Shown here piece after piece: positions 10,801 through 22,024 of a stretch of 64,000 bases of DNA (position 1 is its first letter; every line of letters begins with the position of its first letter). This stretch comes from Aristolochia californica. Taxonomy: Eukaryota > Streptophyta > Magnoliopsida > Piperales > Aristolochiaceae. A program made the translations under genes and the position numbers. The notes under the pieces were generated by a model, which saw only the letters and a program-made list of their open reading frames with translations, was not told the origin of the DNA and ran no database searches. Where the stretch lies: the NCBI GenBank assembly GCA_029961685.1, contig JARWKL010000008.1, positions 34,783,619 to 34,847,618 on the forward strand, given 5' to 3'.

Positions 10801-12359
10801 ATCAGTAAGTTGTTGGGGTTTGACTTCTCGGTGGAGTATCGTGCGGGGAGATTAAATAAGGCGGCAGATGCCTTATCACGGAGTTTTGAAGATCAGCAGT
10901 CGGTCTATTCTATCAACCAGCCGAGATTTCTCATTATGGACTTGGTGCGAGAAGCACATGCCACTAACCCTGCACTGCAGAAACTGCATCAGCAGATCTC
11001 AGAAGGGACAATGAATGTGAAGTGGTCCATCCAGGATTCACTTATTTATTACAAGTAGCGGATTTTCCTTCCACCTGAGTCCGAGTTGCTTCCAGCTATT
11101 CTCTCGGCCTACCATGACAGTACACACGAGGGGATCTAGAAGACCTTGCACAGAATTTGAGCTGTATTTTACTGGCAAGCCATGAAGCCCTCTATTGCGA
11201 CGTATGTGGGCGACTGTCAAGTATGTCAGCGCAACAAAGCCGAGCACTTGAGTCCAGCCGGTCTTCTCCAGCCTCTGGCCCTTCCTACGTAGGTTTGGGC
11301 CGACATTTCAATGGATTTTGTGGAAGGCTTACCCCTGTCAGCCGGCAAATCCGTACTTTTCGTAGTGGTTGATAGATTCTCCAAGTACGGGCATTTTATA
11401 CCGATGGCTCATCCGTATATAGCAACACGGGTTGCTCAGACTTTCTTGGAGCAGATAGTCCGCTTACATGGCATTCCAGAATCCATTGTAAGTGACAGAG
11501 ATGCAGTTTTCACGAGCACCTTTTGGCGGGAACTGTTTCGCTTGAGTGGGACGAAATTGAAGTTCTCATCCGCCTATCATCCACAGACAGACGGGCAGAC
11601 TGAGGTGGTGAACCGCACCATCGAGATGTATCTACGGTGCTTGGTGGGGGATCGTCCCCGGCAATGGGTTCAATGGCTTCCGTGGGCCGAATACTGTTAC
11701 AACACTTCGTTCCACTCTGCATTGCAATCCACTCCTTTTCGGGTTATATATGGCCGGGATCCACCTCGCCTCCTCTCGTACAACCCAGGGTCCACCCGCG
11801 TGAACACGATTGATCAGGCACTCATAGACAAGGATATACTGCTACAGAATATCACAGAACGGGTACGACGCGCCCAAGCTCGAATGAAGGATGTATACTA
11901 TAGAGGCCACCGTGAGGTTTCTTTTGAGGTTGGGAACTATGTGTGGCTACGGCTCCAGCCCTACCGTTAGCAGTCTCTTGCGGGACCTCCACGTCATAAG
12001 CTCTCACCCAGATTTTTTGGGCCGTTTCCCATTCTTCGACGCGTGGGACCAGTCGCCTATCAACTCAAATTACCGGACACAGCCAAAATTCACGATGTGT
12101 TTCATGTCTCTCTTTTGAAGCCGCATTCCGGAGCACAACCTACATCCACTCCATTCCTACCACCGGTTGATCATGGCGAGGTTGTTCTTAACCCAGCTGC
12201 GGTGTTACGCGCACGGCTAACCAATGACCATTGGGAGATTCTCGTCCAGTGGACGGACACTGACCCCGACGCTGCAACATGGGAACGTGTGGACATCTTC
12301 AAACAAGTCTACCCAGCTTTTGAGCTTGAGGACAAGCTCTTTCTCCATGGGGAGGCAGA

Positions 12360-13303
12360 TGTTGTGGACTCAATAGTACACCGAGTCACACAACGAAGAA
12401 GACAACAACAACTCACTCAATAGGATTTAATTCTTATATTTCTTTGAGTAGGATTTAATTCTTATATTTCTTTGAGTAGGATTTATTTCTTATATTGTTT
12501 TAAGCAGGAGTTATTTCTTATATTGTTTTAAGTAGGAGTTATTTCTAATTACTTTTTATGTAAGGACATTATGGGGAATTATTGTAACCCTAACCCTAAA
12601 ACTCCTTGACATGACCTATTTAAAGGAAAGGTATGAATGAAATAGGTAAGCTTTGAGATTTTAGAATAACCTAGTCTAAATAGGTTGAGATCACCTCTTG
12701 ATCTCGAGTTTAGGGTTTACTCCAAAAATCCAACCTATCCTTCACCCTCCATTGCCATCCATCTTCACCCAAATTCATCCCTCATCATCCATACTAAGAA
12801 AAGGAGCTTCCTACCCCTTTTCCGAGCCCAAAGAGAGGATCTTCTCTCATAACCAGCGTCAACAAGAAGTTGGGTTCAATCCCCTCTTGACGAGCAGCAA
12901 AGGAGGAGTAATTCTGGTTCTTTCATGTGATGGATTAGAGCCACTCTTCTTGCTGGGAATTCATCACGAAAATAGAGCAAGGACAGCCATCAACGTGAGC
13001 CAAGGCTGCCCCATCAAGCTAGGTCTTCAAGTCCTAGAACGAGCTGCATCAAATCAGGGTTGAAACCCTGATTAACGTGAGCAAAACAGGTATTTCTCCA
13101 TTCTTTCTCCACCAGAATTACTTCCATTCTAGCTATAACTTTAGCACTAGAATGAAATCATAAAAAGGGAGACTGATCACTGGTGGAAGAGTACCCAAAG
13201 AAGGAACCTTTAACCCTCCTTACCGAATCCAGCAACTCAGTACCAGTGCTGGATTCACAACTCCCACGCCGTGTTACTCGATCCATGACTCGGGACCGTA
13301 ACA
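12360..13303 (+). repeat. Gypsy 3' LTR
   Basis: 944 bp. It is 84 bp longer than the 5' LTR because of three extra 28-bp tandem units (GGATTTAATTCTTATATTTC type) at about 12420-12540. Confidence 0.92.
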
Positions 13304-13564
13304 GGGTCGTGCAAATCGAATTGCCTCATTGTGTGTTAACGGCAAGGTAACTTCCGATCGCCCTCCATTACTAACTCATTGGTGAGCTTTTTTACAGATC
13401 TTTATACGGAAACCTGGTCATCAAGACCTTTCATCTAGAATGTTCACTTCGCTCAAATTCTGGATGTCACTACCAGCCTGATTGAACTACCCTTCTCTGC
13501 ACGTGAGATTGAAAAGGCCACCCTTGGCCTCCCTTATGATCGGGCTCCCAGACCAGACGGATAG
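13304..13564 (+). mobile_element. LINE copy A, segment 3 (start of reverse transcriptase)
   Basis: After the gggtc TSD the LINE resumes with RANRIASLCVNGKVT and then LPFSAREIEKATLGLP and RAP-PDG, the N-terminal reverse transcriptase blocks. It is cut at about 13563 by an LTR fragment, and the rest of this copy is not found. Confidence 0.78.
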
Positions 13565-13972
13565 GTTAGGAATTAGATGCCCTAATTCAAAACTAGCGAG
13601 AACTAATAATAATCGCAGAAAAAGGAAAAAGCAAGTACGAAAAACAACAAAATTTATACGGGTATGCCTCAAGGTGAGGCTACGTCCTAACTTCTTCCGC
13701 TGCAGTAACCTATTATGAAGATGAAATAGTTTACAAGAGAAATCGCACGCACTCATGTTTTTCTCTAACCACTCTCAGCCGCAACTGATTATCTTTCTCC
13801 GGGAGATAAAACCCTAACAATGGTGCCCCCAAATATAAAGAGAAAATTAGGGCAACCGGATTAGAAGTGTGAAATCCCCAAACCACCTTTAACGAAACAA
13901 CAGTCAATATATCATGGATCCATGTACCGACACAGCGTAAAGAGTTAATCAGGGGTGGCCTTACACATCAGG
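13565..13972 (-). mobile_element. LTR fragment or solo LTR (family D)
   Basis: The reverse complement ends AATTAGGGCATCTAATTCCTAAC and aligns along most of its length with 41423-41932, and at its end with 59800-59934. It interrupts LINE copy A. Borders are approximate: a candidate TSD gatag (13560-13564 and 13975-13979) does not give TG..CA ends. Confidence 0.65.
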
Positions 13973-14894
13973 AAGATAGGTCTTAAAATAGAAAATTAGT
14001 CTCCTTATCTAGTCTTATTGCATAAACTATGTTGAGGAAAAAGCCTTCTCCAACCCGTCAAACTTTAAGGACATTCTAACAAGCCTCACCTAGATAAAGA
14101 GATACATAGTACATACTAATAGACATAAGACAGGTCTCCTCCACCTTGAAAGTTCATGTGCGGTATCAACAGATCTATGACATTTGTCTTTTTTCTGTTC
14201 TTTGTACATATCATTCATGATCCACCAATAGCATGAAGAATTTAGTAATTTCTTCTTTTCAGCACAAGTATACGAACAAGTTGTCAACAACCATCATTTT
14301 CAAAAAAAAAAAAAAAAGCAAAGACCAAGGACCATTAACCAATTGGAGTACCAAACTCGACTAACCCAAACAATTGCTAGCTAAAACCAATGACACACAA
14401 CACATTGTCTGGAGGATCCTAAAATCTTGTAATCTCAACCTTCTGTCTTAGGATATTTACTTTTCTTGTTAAAACCATCCATCATTCACAGGGAAGGAGG
14501 AGTTCATTACTGTAGTATCCAAGAGTTGTAAATCAGTTATAATTTTATTTATATTTAGAAAGTGTTTTTCTACTTAGCTTCTTGTTTTTGAAGAATAATG
14601 AGAAAATTATTTCAAGGAGAAGAAGAGACAAATTACAAGGAGAACAATCAAATTCTGCCTAGCAAACAAATAAACAAAACATCAAAAACCAGAAAAAAAT
14701 TACAAGCCTTTCATTTTTTTATGCTCACGGGAATTAGAAATTTTGGGTGTTTCCCCGTTAAAATCAAATTCTAAATTAGATGTCTTACTTCTTAGAAGCT
14801 AGAAATCAGTATGTCTGTGTCCAGGTGACCAGTTCAAAAATCAGTTTCTAAGTGACATTCTTACTTTTAGATTGTCTAAGAGTATTATTAGCTT
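13973..14894. other. Intergenic or intronic sequence, no gene seen
   Basis: AT-rich, with no exon, repeat or RNA gene that I recognise. A 15-bp A-run lies at about 14301-14315. Confidence 0.5.
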
Positions 14895-15021
14895 TTGTAG
14901 CTTGGGCCTTTGCCTCAGTGGCCACATAGGGAGTTGCAAGTGTGAGGTATTGAGCTCAAGTCTCACCAGGGACGAAAGGAGTAAATGCATATGTAATCAA
15001 CATTCAAAAAAAAAAAAAGGC
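14895..15021 (+). mobile_element. tRNA-derived SINE
   Basis: About 125 bp with a pol III A-box-like TTTGCCTCAGTGGC and a B-box-like GAGCTCAAGTCTCACC 45 bp later, ending in a 12-bp A tail. It is flanked by a perfect 9-bp TSD tattagctt at 14886-14894 and 15022-15030. Confidence 0.8.
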
Positions 15022-15173
15022 TATTAGCTTGAAATCCTTTTTTGCATTGCCTTGATAAAAGCATTTTGCTGAAAAGAGTAGAAAAAAATAGACCTCTGTA
15101 GAAAGAAGACCAAGCAAAGAAATAATGAAAAACCGGAGCTAATCAATCTAAAAAAGCATTCCCACAAAAAGAT

Positions 15174-17819
15174 TTTTTTTTAAATGATGCTGATTTTTTT
15201 AAGACAAAAGCTCAAAAGAGCAATTTACAAAGGAGGGAAGCCTTCCCAAACAATGAGAGATTGCTGAGAAATTCCGAATTTTTCCAACTTATCAGCCAAA
15301 GAGTTGGCTGGTCTAGGAATGAGATTCTAATTACAATGAGTAGAAGATACAATGTCAGCAATACTATCAGTGATAGGCCAGTGGCGCAAAGGGGGGAAGT
15401 TGTCTTTAGAACACCAACTAATAACCGTTTTCGAGTCGTCTTCAATGATTAACTTACCATGGAGACGATCCCTGAAGATTTGGAGGCCGAACAGCAGAGC
15501 ACTAACTTCAGCTGTATTAGAATCGACAATGCCCACCGGACCAGCATAAGAAAGAATAGGGTCTCCATTGTGACCTCTTAACACACCACCTGTTCCAACC
15601 AGCCCAGGACATCCAATAGAACTACCATCAAAATTCAACTTAATGCAGCCGCAAGGGGAGGATCCCAGATAGCCATACTCGGAGTTCTGTTGGGGCTGGA
15701 TATATGAGCGATCAAATTTCAATATTTCCGAAGGGAAACCCTTGATAGAGTGGCAAAATCCTTCCTTGTATGAAGCCATCTCGAGATGAAGCCAACGGCA
15801 TGAGAAGCTAGGTTGTCTGGGGTGTTAGCTTTGGAGTTGAATCTCCAGTTGTTCCGCTCGAGCCAAATGCACCATGGAACATGCGCAAGACAGGCCGAAA
15901 GTATTAATTTGCCTAGCTAAGGAAGGAGAATCCCTCGAACCATCTCAAAGGTGCCAAAGAGGTCCTGATGTAGCCCCACTTGGAGCCCAATTTTCTGAAA
16001 AATCTTCATCCAAACTTGCCACAAAAACCCACAATGTAAGGGGACATGATGGACTGTCTCTTTGCACTCACCGCAAAGGGGACAAGAAAGATCAGGGGCG
16101 GTGAAGCCTCTTCTATGAGGTTGTCTGAAGTAAGAATTTGTTCTCTGATGGTTGACCACACGAAACTTTTGATTTTGCTAAGCACTGAGAGTTTCCAAGC
16201 CAGATTCGCCTTGTTCTCATGAATATTGTAGTCTTGCTTTCTGATATGAGACTAAACCGAAGTGACAGTGAATCAACCATTATTACTGGGCTTCCAAATC
16301 AGTTTATCATCTGAGTGGTCCCGGATAATAGTACTGTTGAGTCTGGTAAGGACAGAGCAAAAAGGCAACGATTCATCATCATTTAATCCCCAGCAAAACG
16401 GGAGACTCCACAAGTGATAACTCCATGAATCAGCCACAGAGCAAGAGAGGTCACTTGCCACCCTATGCAGCCTCAGGAAGTCCTCCGAGAGGGATCAGGG
16501 GCCACACCATTCGTCCGACCAGAAGAGAAGAGTCCTTCCATTGCCTGTGTGAAACAAGGTAGCATCTCTGAACACTGGAAGGAGCTTGAAAATTGATTTC
16601 CACATCGGGGATAGGAGGCGAGCGGCGCCACCCTCTCTCCACCAGGCACCCAAAAACTGAAGGTAAAATTTCACCATATTCTTCCATAAACTGTTATGCT
16701 TGTTGTTGAAATTCCAAATCCATTTGAGCATAAGAGTTTTGTTCATTTCTCTTGTAGGTCGGATGCCCAATCCTCCTCTATTATGAGGCATGCAAATATC
16801 CTTCCAATTAACCAAATGGTATCTGAAGGTGTCTTCTGAACCTCTTCATAGAAATCGTTGATAGATGGCATCAATTTTGGAGCAAACGGAAGCCGGACAT
16901 TGCATGAATGATAACAGATAACTTGGTAGCCCAGCTAGACAAGACTTCAGGAGAGTGGGACACCCCGCTGTTGATAAGAGTTTACCCCTCTAAGTGGCTA
17001 GCCTCTTTTCAAATTTCTCAATGAGGGGGGACAATAGTGACGCTGAAGGCCGAGAATCAAAAAGTGGGAGCCCAAGATATTTAGCTAGCATATTTCCCAC
17101 GGAGCATCCCAGGTAGTCCGCCATATCGCGAAGCCCAGCTGGATCAATGCGATAGCCAAGCAGAGTGGTTTTTCCCCAGTTTATGTTTTGACCGCAAGAC
17201 AATTCAAATAATCCCAGCACGACACGCAATTTTTTTATCTGATCCATAGTACCAACCCCGAAGCAAATAGTATCATCCACAAACTGGAGAATTAGAATAT
17301 CAAAGGCTGTGCAATCTGTCGTGGGGAGGAGTTATCCCATGTTCTTGGCCGAGTAGATCAAGGAGGATAGATATTCTGCTACCACGTTGAAGAACAAGGG
17401 GGAGAGGGGGTCTCCCTGTCTGATTCTCCTGATTCCCTTAAAATAACGATAAATTGTTCCGTTGAGAAGGACGGAGTAGCTTGCAGAGGAGATGCAACTT
17501 TCGATCCAGAAGCGCCATTTTTCCCCGAATCTCATCTTCCCCAGGAAGGTGTCTTGAAACTTCTAGTTAACTCTGTCAAATGCCTTTTTGAAGTCAAGCT
17601 TGAGGATGAATTTGGGGAGCTTTCGGACCTTGAAATGATAGCTAAGTTCATGACATGCCATGGTTGAATCATGAATGTTTCTTCCCTTGATAAAAACACT
17701 CTGGCGATGGTGAATGGCAATAGGGAGGACTGCCCTGAGTCGACTAGCAAGGAGGCGCGCAATCACCTTATATGCACTGGTGGTGAGACTGATAGATCGA
17801 AAGTCGGATGGGAGCTCTA
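15174..17819 (-). mobile_element. 5'-truncated LINE with RNase H, 12-bp TSD
   Basis: Minus strand, starting inside reverse transcriptase (ELPSDFRS-SLT) and ending in a poly-A tail (T-run at 15174-15181). Domains: reverse transcriptase with FVDD in place of FADD, the thumb, a zinc-binding segment near 16100, and RNase H (KLNFDGSSIG at about 15640). The perfect TSD ccacaaaaagat is at 15162-15173 and 17820-17831. Several stops and frameshifts make it inactive. It belongs to the 3' UTR type ending AATTCAGCATCATTT. Confidence 0.92.
15327..15779 (-). pseudogene. LINE RNase H domain (longest intact segment)
   Basis: About 150 codons of the C-terminal RNase H: LNFDGSSIGCPGLVGTGGV, then [11 protein letters not shown] and the [14 protein letters not shown] block with an acidic pair. 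Plant L1 elements are known to have acquired an archaea-like RNase H, which this fits. The normally invariant Glu/Asp set looks mostly kept. Confidence 0.85.
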
Positions 17820-17831
17820 CCACAAAAAGAT

Positions 17832-18701
17832 GTGGCCAGTAGCAACCACTACTACCCAAGGAATGAAGAAGACCATTAGCACTTCTGGGGGCAGCGAGTC
17901 CATACTATAGATAACAAGTGACCAATGTCCAAAATCTTGTCCAATAACTGCCAGAAGTATCCAGAGGGGCTTTTCTCCCCATTGCCTAGTTAATTACAAC
18001 AGCCAAGTCACATTCACTTTCACTGGGAGAGGATCTGAAAATTTCTCTCTATAGAACTCTGGTTTGCAATGAGGCCCTTTTTTACATTAGTTTTAAACTT
18101 TGCACTGACAGATGTCCAATGATACAAGTAGGGTGGAGGGGTGTCTCCAATAAATTTTACAAGAAGAGTAAAATCCCAAAAGCAAGTTGGTGGCGAGGAA
18201 CCCCATCTTTGGCTTACTGATCTGATACAGTATTAGCTGATCTAACTACAAGCCACCATGAAATTGTCCATGAAGAACAAAAGCTATTGATTTCTTCATA
18301 CATATAACCAAGTTGCCTGATGGTTCTGATTTCTTTGACATCCAGGATATTATTGTAGCTAAATCTCCTTCAATTTGTAAGGCTAAGGACAAGTTCCAGT
18401 ATAATAACACCTGTAAGGAGGGCCCTTGTTTCAGCCTCCACAAATTCATATACCATAGCAGGCCCTAAGAAATCAAAGGACACAACTATTTGCAGTCTCA
18501 AATAACACCACATACAACCACAGGTCTTGGATTACCAAAATAATTTCCTTCGAAGTTAGCTTGGACTACCATGAGCACTGCACCCAAGAGGGTATGGAGC
18601 GTGATGTGGTTCCAGAAACTGATTATAGTCTTTCAATGCCAACAGATTGGGGAGCTAAGAAGAGGGGGTATCTTCTTTAGCATGCTTTTTGAAAGGAGTA
18701 T
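17832..18701 (-). mobile_element. Diverged LINE RNase H relic
   Basis: On the minus strand, 18600-18240 encodes a weak RNase H pattern: VQANFEGNYFGNPRP, then VEAETRALL, LQIEGDLATIISWMS. It is older than its neighbours, with many frame breaks. It received both the LINE at 15174 and element E2 as insertions. Confidence 0.5.
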
Positions 18702-19143
18702 TGTTGGAAGATAGGCCTAAGCCCACACGATTAAGGAAGGTCTACATATCTAAAAGTATTATAAGATGGGCCACACGACCAAGGAAGGACCACAAGATGG
18801 GCTCAAGCACATAAGAAGTAGGACCCACCATGATTACCACAAACTGGCGTCCTTATCACATAAGTTGGAAGATCAATAAGGATTCACAAAGGCATCTTTA
18901 TCTTATGGTCACGTCCTAGAAAAGTTCTACTTTGAGTTATGTTTGTCTTTTATCTATATTGAGTTATTTAATAATGCTAGGACTTATTTTTAAGTGTTAG
19001 AGTTTGGGTGTAATTGGGACAAAGGTAGTTTTATTGTAATTGGACTCTACTACCTTCCTCTATTATATATAGAGGTTCATATACTCTGATTATAATAAGT
19101 TAATGAAGTCAATAAAGTATTTTTCTTTTCCATAATTTCAACA
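18702..19143 (+). repeat. E2 5' LTR
   Basis: 442 bp, TGTTGGAAGATAGGC to ATTTCAACA. TATATATAGAGG at about 19064-19075 may be the TATA box. The first 45 bp closely match the E1 LTR start; the rest differs. Confidence 0.93.
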
Positions 19144-19155
19144 TGGTATCAGAGC
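19144..19155 (+). other. E2 primer-binding site
   Basis: TGGTATCAGAGC directly follows the LTR end and matches initiator-Met tRNA. Confidence 0.9.
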
Positions 19156-19320
19156 AGGTTCTGTGAGTTGACTTGGTCAACCCACAGAGATAATGAAATC
19201 CTTTTTCTCTAAACCTAAACCCTAAGTCTAGGTTCATAGTTATTTTTTCAGTCCCTACACTCGTAGTTTGCTTTGCGTTTTTCACCTCTATACTGAGATT
19301 TTAATATTACAAATTATATA

Positions 19321-20040
19321 ATGACGGAAAGATATTTGAGTCCACTTTCCAAGGAAAAACGACTTTTTCCAATCGGAGTTATAATCAAAGATAAATCAAT
19401 ATTTGAATTAGCAAAGGTCAGATTGCAAAAGAGGTTCGAGCATCAACAGAAAGCTTCAACTTCCGAAGTATTTTATGCTATCAAGAACGAGACTTTATAT
19501 GGAGATATATATATATCGAAAGAAATATTTATAAGTCTATTCTCTTAAATATTCTAACCAATTTTCAATCAGATTTATCTACAAAGAGAAATCGATATTT
19601 GAAGCAGAAAAGGTCATATAGAAAAAAAAGGTTTGAGCAGCAGCAGAAAGCTTCAACTTTCGAGGTATTTTATGCTATCAAGTACGAAACTTTATATGGA
19701 GAATTATATATCAAAAGAAATATCTGTAAGCCTATTTTCTTACCTATTCAACCAATTCTCGATCTGAGTTTTTTATAAGGAGATATTGATCTTGGAACAA
19801 TCAATGGTCATGCTGGAAAAAAAAGCAGAAACAGTGCTTAGTTCGGCCAGATGACAGAGACCGAAATCTATCAGATTATTTATCTTCTAATAATTATATT
19901 TTATGAAGAGAAGTTATACTTGGATGAAAGGTATTTAAGTTTAGTTTCAGAAGGAGAAAATTTTATGTCAATTTGATCTTTATTTAAAGATATATTCGCA
20001 TTGGAAGAATCAAAGGTCATGTTGGTATTCTGTTGTATTG
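19321..20040 (+). repeat. Internal repeated module in E2 (3-4 diverged copies, about 190 bp)
   Basis: Copy 1 (19321-19548) can be read for 75 codons with KRFEHQQKASTSEVFYAI. Copy 2 (about 19560-19760) repeats KRFEQQQKASTFEVFYAI with stops. Shorter remnants follow at about 19770 and 19920. I do not recognise the encoded sequence, so it may be non-coding repeat evolution. Confidence 0.7.
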
Positions 20041-20529
20041 AAAAATCCGAATCTATGCCATTCGTTTTGCGTCACTGTTTGAGTTGCTATATTAAGAAAA
20101 TATCTCACTTCTCCCTGGTTTAAGGGCATATTACTACATCTATGTTATTTGGGCTTATTGTTGCATATATGATATTTGGTTCAAGCTAGGATCATTCTGG
20201 GATCATTGCCATTACCTCCCAGCTTGAGGGGGAGAAGTAGAAGAAGTAAAAAAAGGTATTTTATTTCATATGTTGTGGATAAGTTATGTGACCAAACTAT
20301 TCAAGAAAGGGGGAGTAGAAAAGATGAAGCTTATGCATCTAAGAAAAAATATTTATATCAGATTATGATTATTTCATGGGTCCTTCTACAAGGTTTATTA
20401 TTTTGGTTCGTGTTATATGTGATGGAAGATGGTCGTGTTACATTACAGCTGTTGGTATTATGTCTCTTTGGATGAGATATTATTATTGAAGAAGAGGTAG
20501 CCTTAGTACCTTTTCTCATACCATAATTT

Positions 20530-20672
20530 ATTTGACTCTCAAAAATATCACGAGTGGGACACCATGAGAATCGGTGCCCGGATTGAGACACCATGATAAA
20601 TTTAACTCTCAAAAATATCACGGTTGGGATACCATGAGTCGGTGTCAGGATTGGGACACCATTATAAATAAA
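20530..20672 (+). repeat. E2 subterminal tandem repeats
   Basis: Units of CTCAAAAATATCACG, GGGACACCATGA and GGTGCC recur two to three times. They match in order and in part of the sequence the longer array in E1 (reverse complement of 1985-2455). A 12-bp C run lies at about 20681-20692. Confidence 0.75.
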
Positions 20673-21041
20673 CCGACTACCCCCCCCCCCCTGTAACGGC
20701 TTTTATTACTCCTACCACTTGAGAATTGTTGTCTTATAGAGGGACACGGTGGTGGACACTTCAGAGCAATGCCGATAGACACACTACCTACAGAAGATGG
20801 AGTGTGCCCTACATCTAGCATTAGGACTGGAGTATTGAGCAATGTCTTACCGGCTAGGAGTGATTTTTACTCTCACTTATATTATGCCAGCAGGGCCACA
20901 TGGAAGGACGCAACACCGTGAGGAGAAGTGTTAGAAGATGAAGGCATATTGGTAGATGTGCTATTTTATACAAAAAGATTTTATACATCATTTGCAGCAA
21001 ACAGGGAGTTCATCTCCCCCCCCCCCTAGCTTGAGGGGGAG

Positions 21042-21484
21042 TGTTGGAAGATAGGCCCAAGCCTACATGACCAAGGAAGGTCCACATATCTATGAGTATT
21101 ATAAGATGGGTCACACGACCAATGAAAGCCCACAAGATGGGCCCAAACACATAATAAGAAAGACCCACCATGATTACCACAAGTTGGCATCCTTATCACA
21201 TAAGTCGGAAGATCAAGAAGGACTCACAAAGGCATCTTTATCTTATGGTCACGTCCTAGAAGGGTTCTAGTTTTGAGTTATGTTTGTCTTTTATCTATAT
21301 TGAGTTATTTAATAATGTTAGGACTTATCTTTAAGTGTTAGAGTTTGGGTGTAATTGGGACAAAGGTAGTTTTATTGTAATTGGACTCTACTACCTTCCT
21401 CTATTATAAATAGAGGTTCATGCACTCTGATTATAATAAGTTAATGAAGTCAATGATGCATTTTTATTTTCCATAAATTCAACA
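21042..21484 (+). repeat. E2 3' LTR
   Basis: 443 bp, preceded directly by CTTGAGGGGGAG. It is nearly identical to the 5' LTR by eye. Confidence 0.93.
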
Positions 21485-22024
21485 AGTATGAAGTGCAGAA
21501 ATGGCCTCAATTACATTTCTTGAACTAAGGCCCTTAACATTGCTGTTATAGAATCACAATGACCAAAATGAAACAGAGCACACACAATTATTTCGAGCAA
21601 AGTCACAGACAACATCCCCTCCCTTCCATAACACACACACACACCGGTTGGCATGTGGGTTATTATAACAAACTTCAAAAGTAAGATTAGGGCAATTCAC
21701 CCTAGGAGTCTCCTATCAGACATGGTTGTGATTCTAGCATAAAATAAGGAAGTAGTAGATCGCCAATTGTGGACAATAACAGCAGTAGGCAAAGGACTAA
21801 GGTTCGAGGAATCAGCCGAGCCCAGAAAGCATATGATGGATGATCTTCTCCAACACCAGGCCAATTGAGCTGGCACTTATCAAAAAATTTCTTAACCTTC
21901 TCTTTCTAGATGTTCTAGCTAGAATGGGTAACCATAATTTTGGCCAACTTGGCATCGCCACCAATTGCTCAAGGAGTAGTGAAGGAGAAGAGGAAGCACA
22001 ACTTTTTTTGAAATAGTATCGAGG
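21485..22024. other. Unassigned sequence between E2 and a LINE
   Basis: Contains a short (CA)n at about 21631-21642. On the minus strand 22045-21812 is open for about 77 codons, but I do not recognise it and other frames look equally plausible. Confidence 0.4.

Larger units (their letters stand above)
6292..12423 (+). pseudogene. Gypsy gag-pol polyprotein, broken
   Basis: Starts MGDNISNEEIQ at 6292, is interrupted at 6383-8094, and resumes at 8100 as VCDLEEEMNRIIS. Gag core is at 8275-8750 with a frameshift near 8467 (one extra G). The zinc knuckle CYNCDEQYRVGHQC is at about 8969-9011. Protease DSGSTHNFLS starts at 9174. Reverse transcriptase runs about 9690-10260 with FDDI at 10113-10124, and RNase H about 10540-10880. 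The integrase zinc finger is at 11100-11250 and the core at 11300-11720. A chromodomain-like ILVQWTDTDPDAATWE lies at 12240-12287. In-frame stops are at 9945, 10330, 11056, about 11138, 11155 and 11287, and 11968; another frameshift is near 10164. The reading frame runs through the polypurine tract into the 3' LTR. Confidence 0.93.
5409..13303 (+). mobile_element. Ty3/gypsy chromovirus-type LTR retrotransposon, decayed
   Basis: 5' LTR 5409-6268, primer-binding site 6272-6283, gag-pol, polypurine tract about 12347-12359, 3' LTR 12360-13303. The 5-bp TSD gggtc is at 5404-5408 and 13304-13308, lying inside LINE copy A. Domain order is gag, CCHC zinc knuckle, protease, reverse transcriptase, RNase H, integrase, then a chromodomain-like tail, which marks a chromovirus. 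Gag is split by a 1.7-kb insertion with TSD aaagg. By hand count the LTRs differ at about 20 positions over 860 bp, besides repeat-number change. Confidence 0.95.
18702..21484 (+). mobile_element. Non-autonomous LTR retrotransposon E2
   Basis: 5' LTR 18702-19143, primer-binding site 19144-19155, polypurine tract 21029-21041, 3' LTR 21042-21484. The perfect 5-bp TSD agtat is at 18697-18701 and 21485-21489. The 1.9-kb internal region has no gag or pol. It carries a repeated coding-like module (19321-20040), subterminal tandem repeats (20530-20670) and the same 3' internal segment as E1, in opposite genomic orientation. Confidence 0.93.

Noticed and set aside
14880..15020. A functional tRNA gene
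   Set aside because: The A and B boxes are present but the sequence does not give an acceptor-stem pairing that I can see, and it has a poly-A tail and TSD, so it is a SINE.
18246..18449. A host gene segment on the minus strand
   Set aside because: The LQIEGDLATIISWMS pattern fits a decayed LINE RNase H better.
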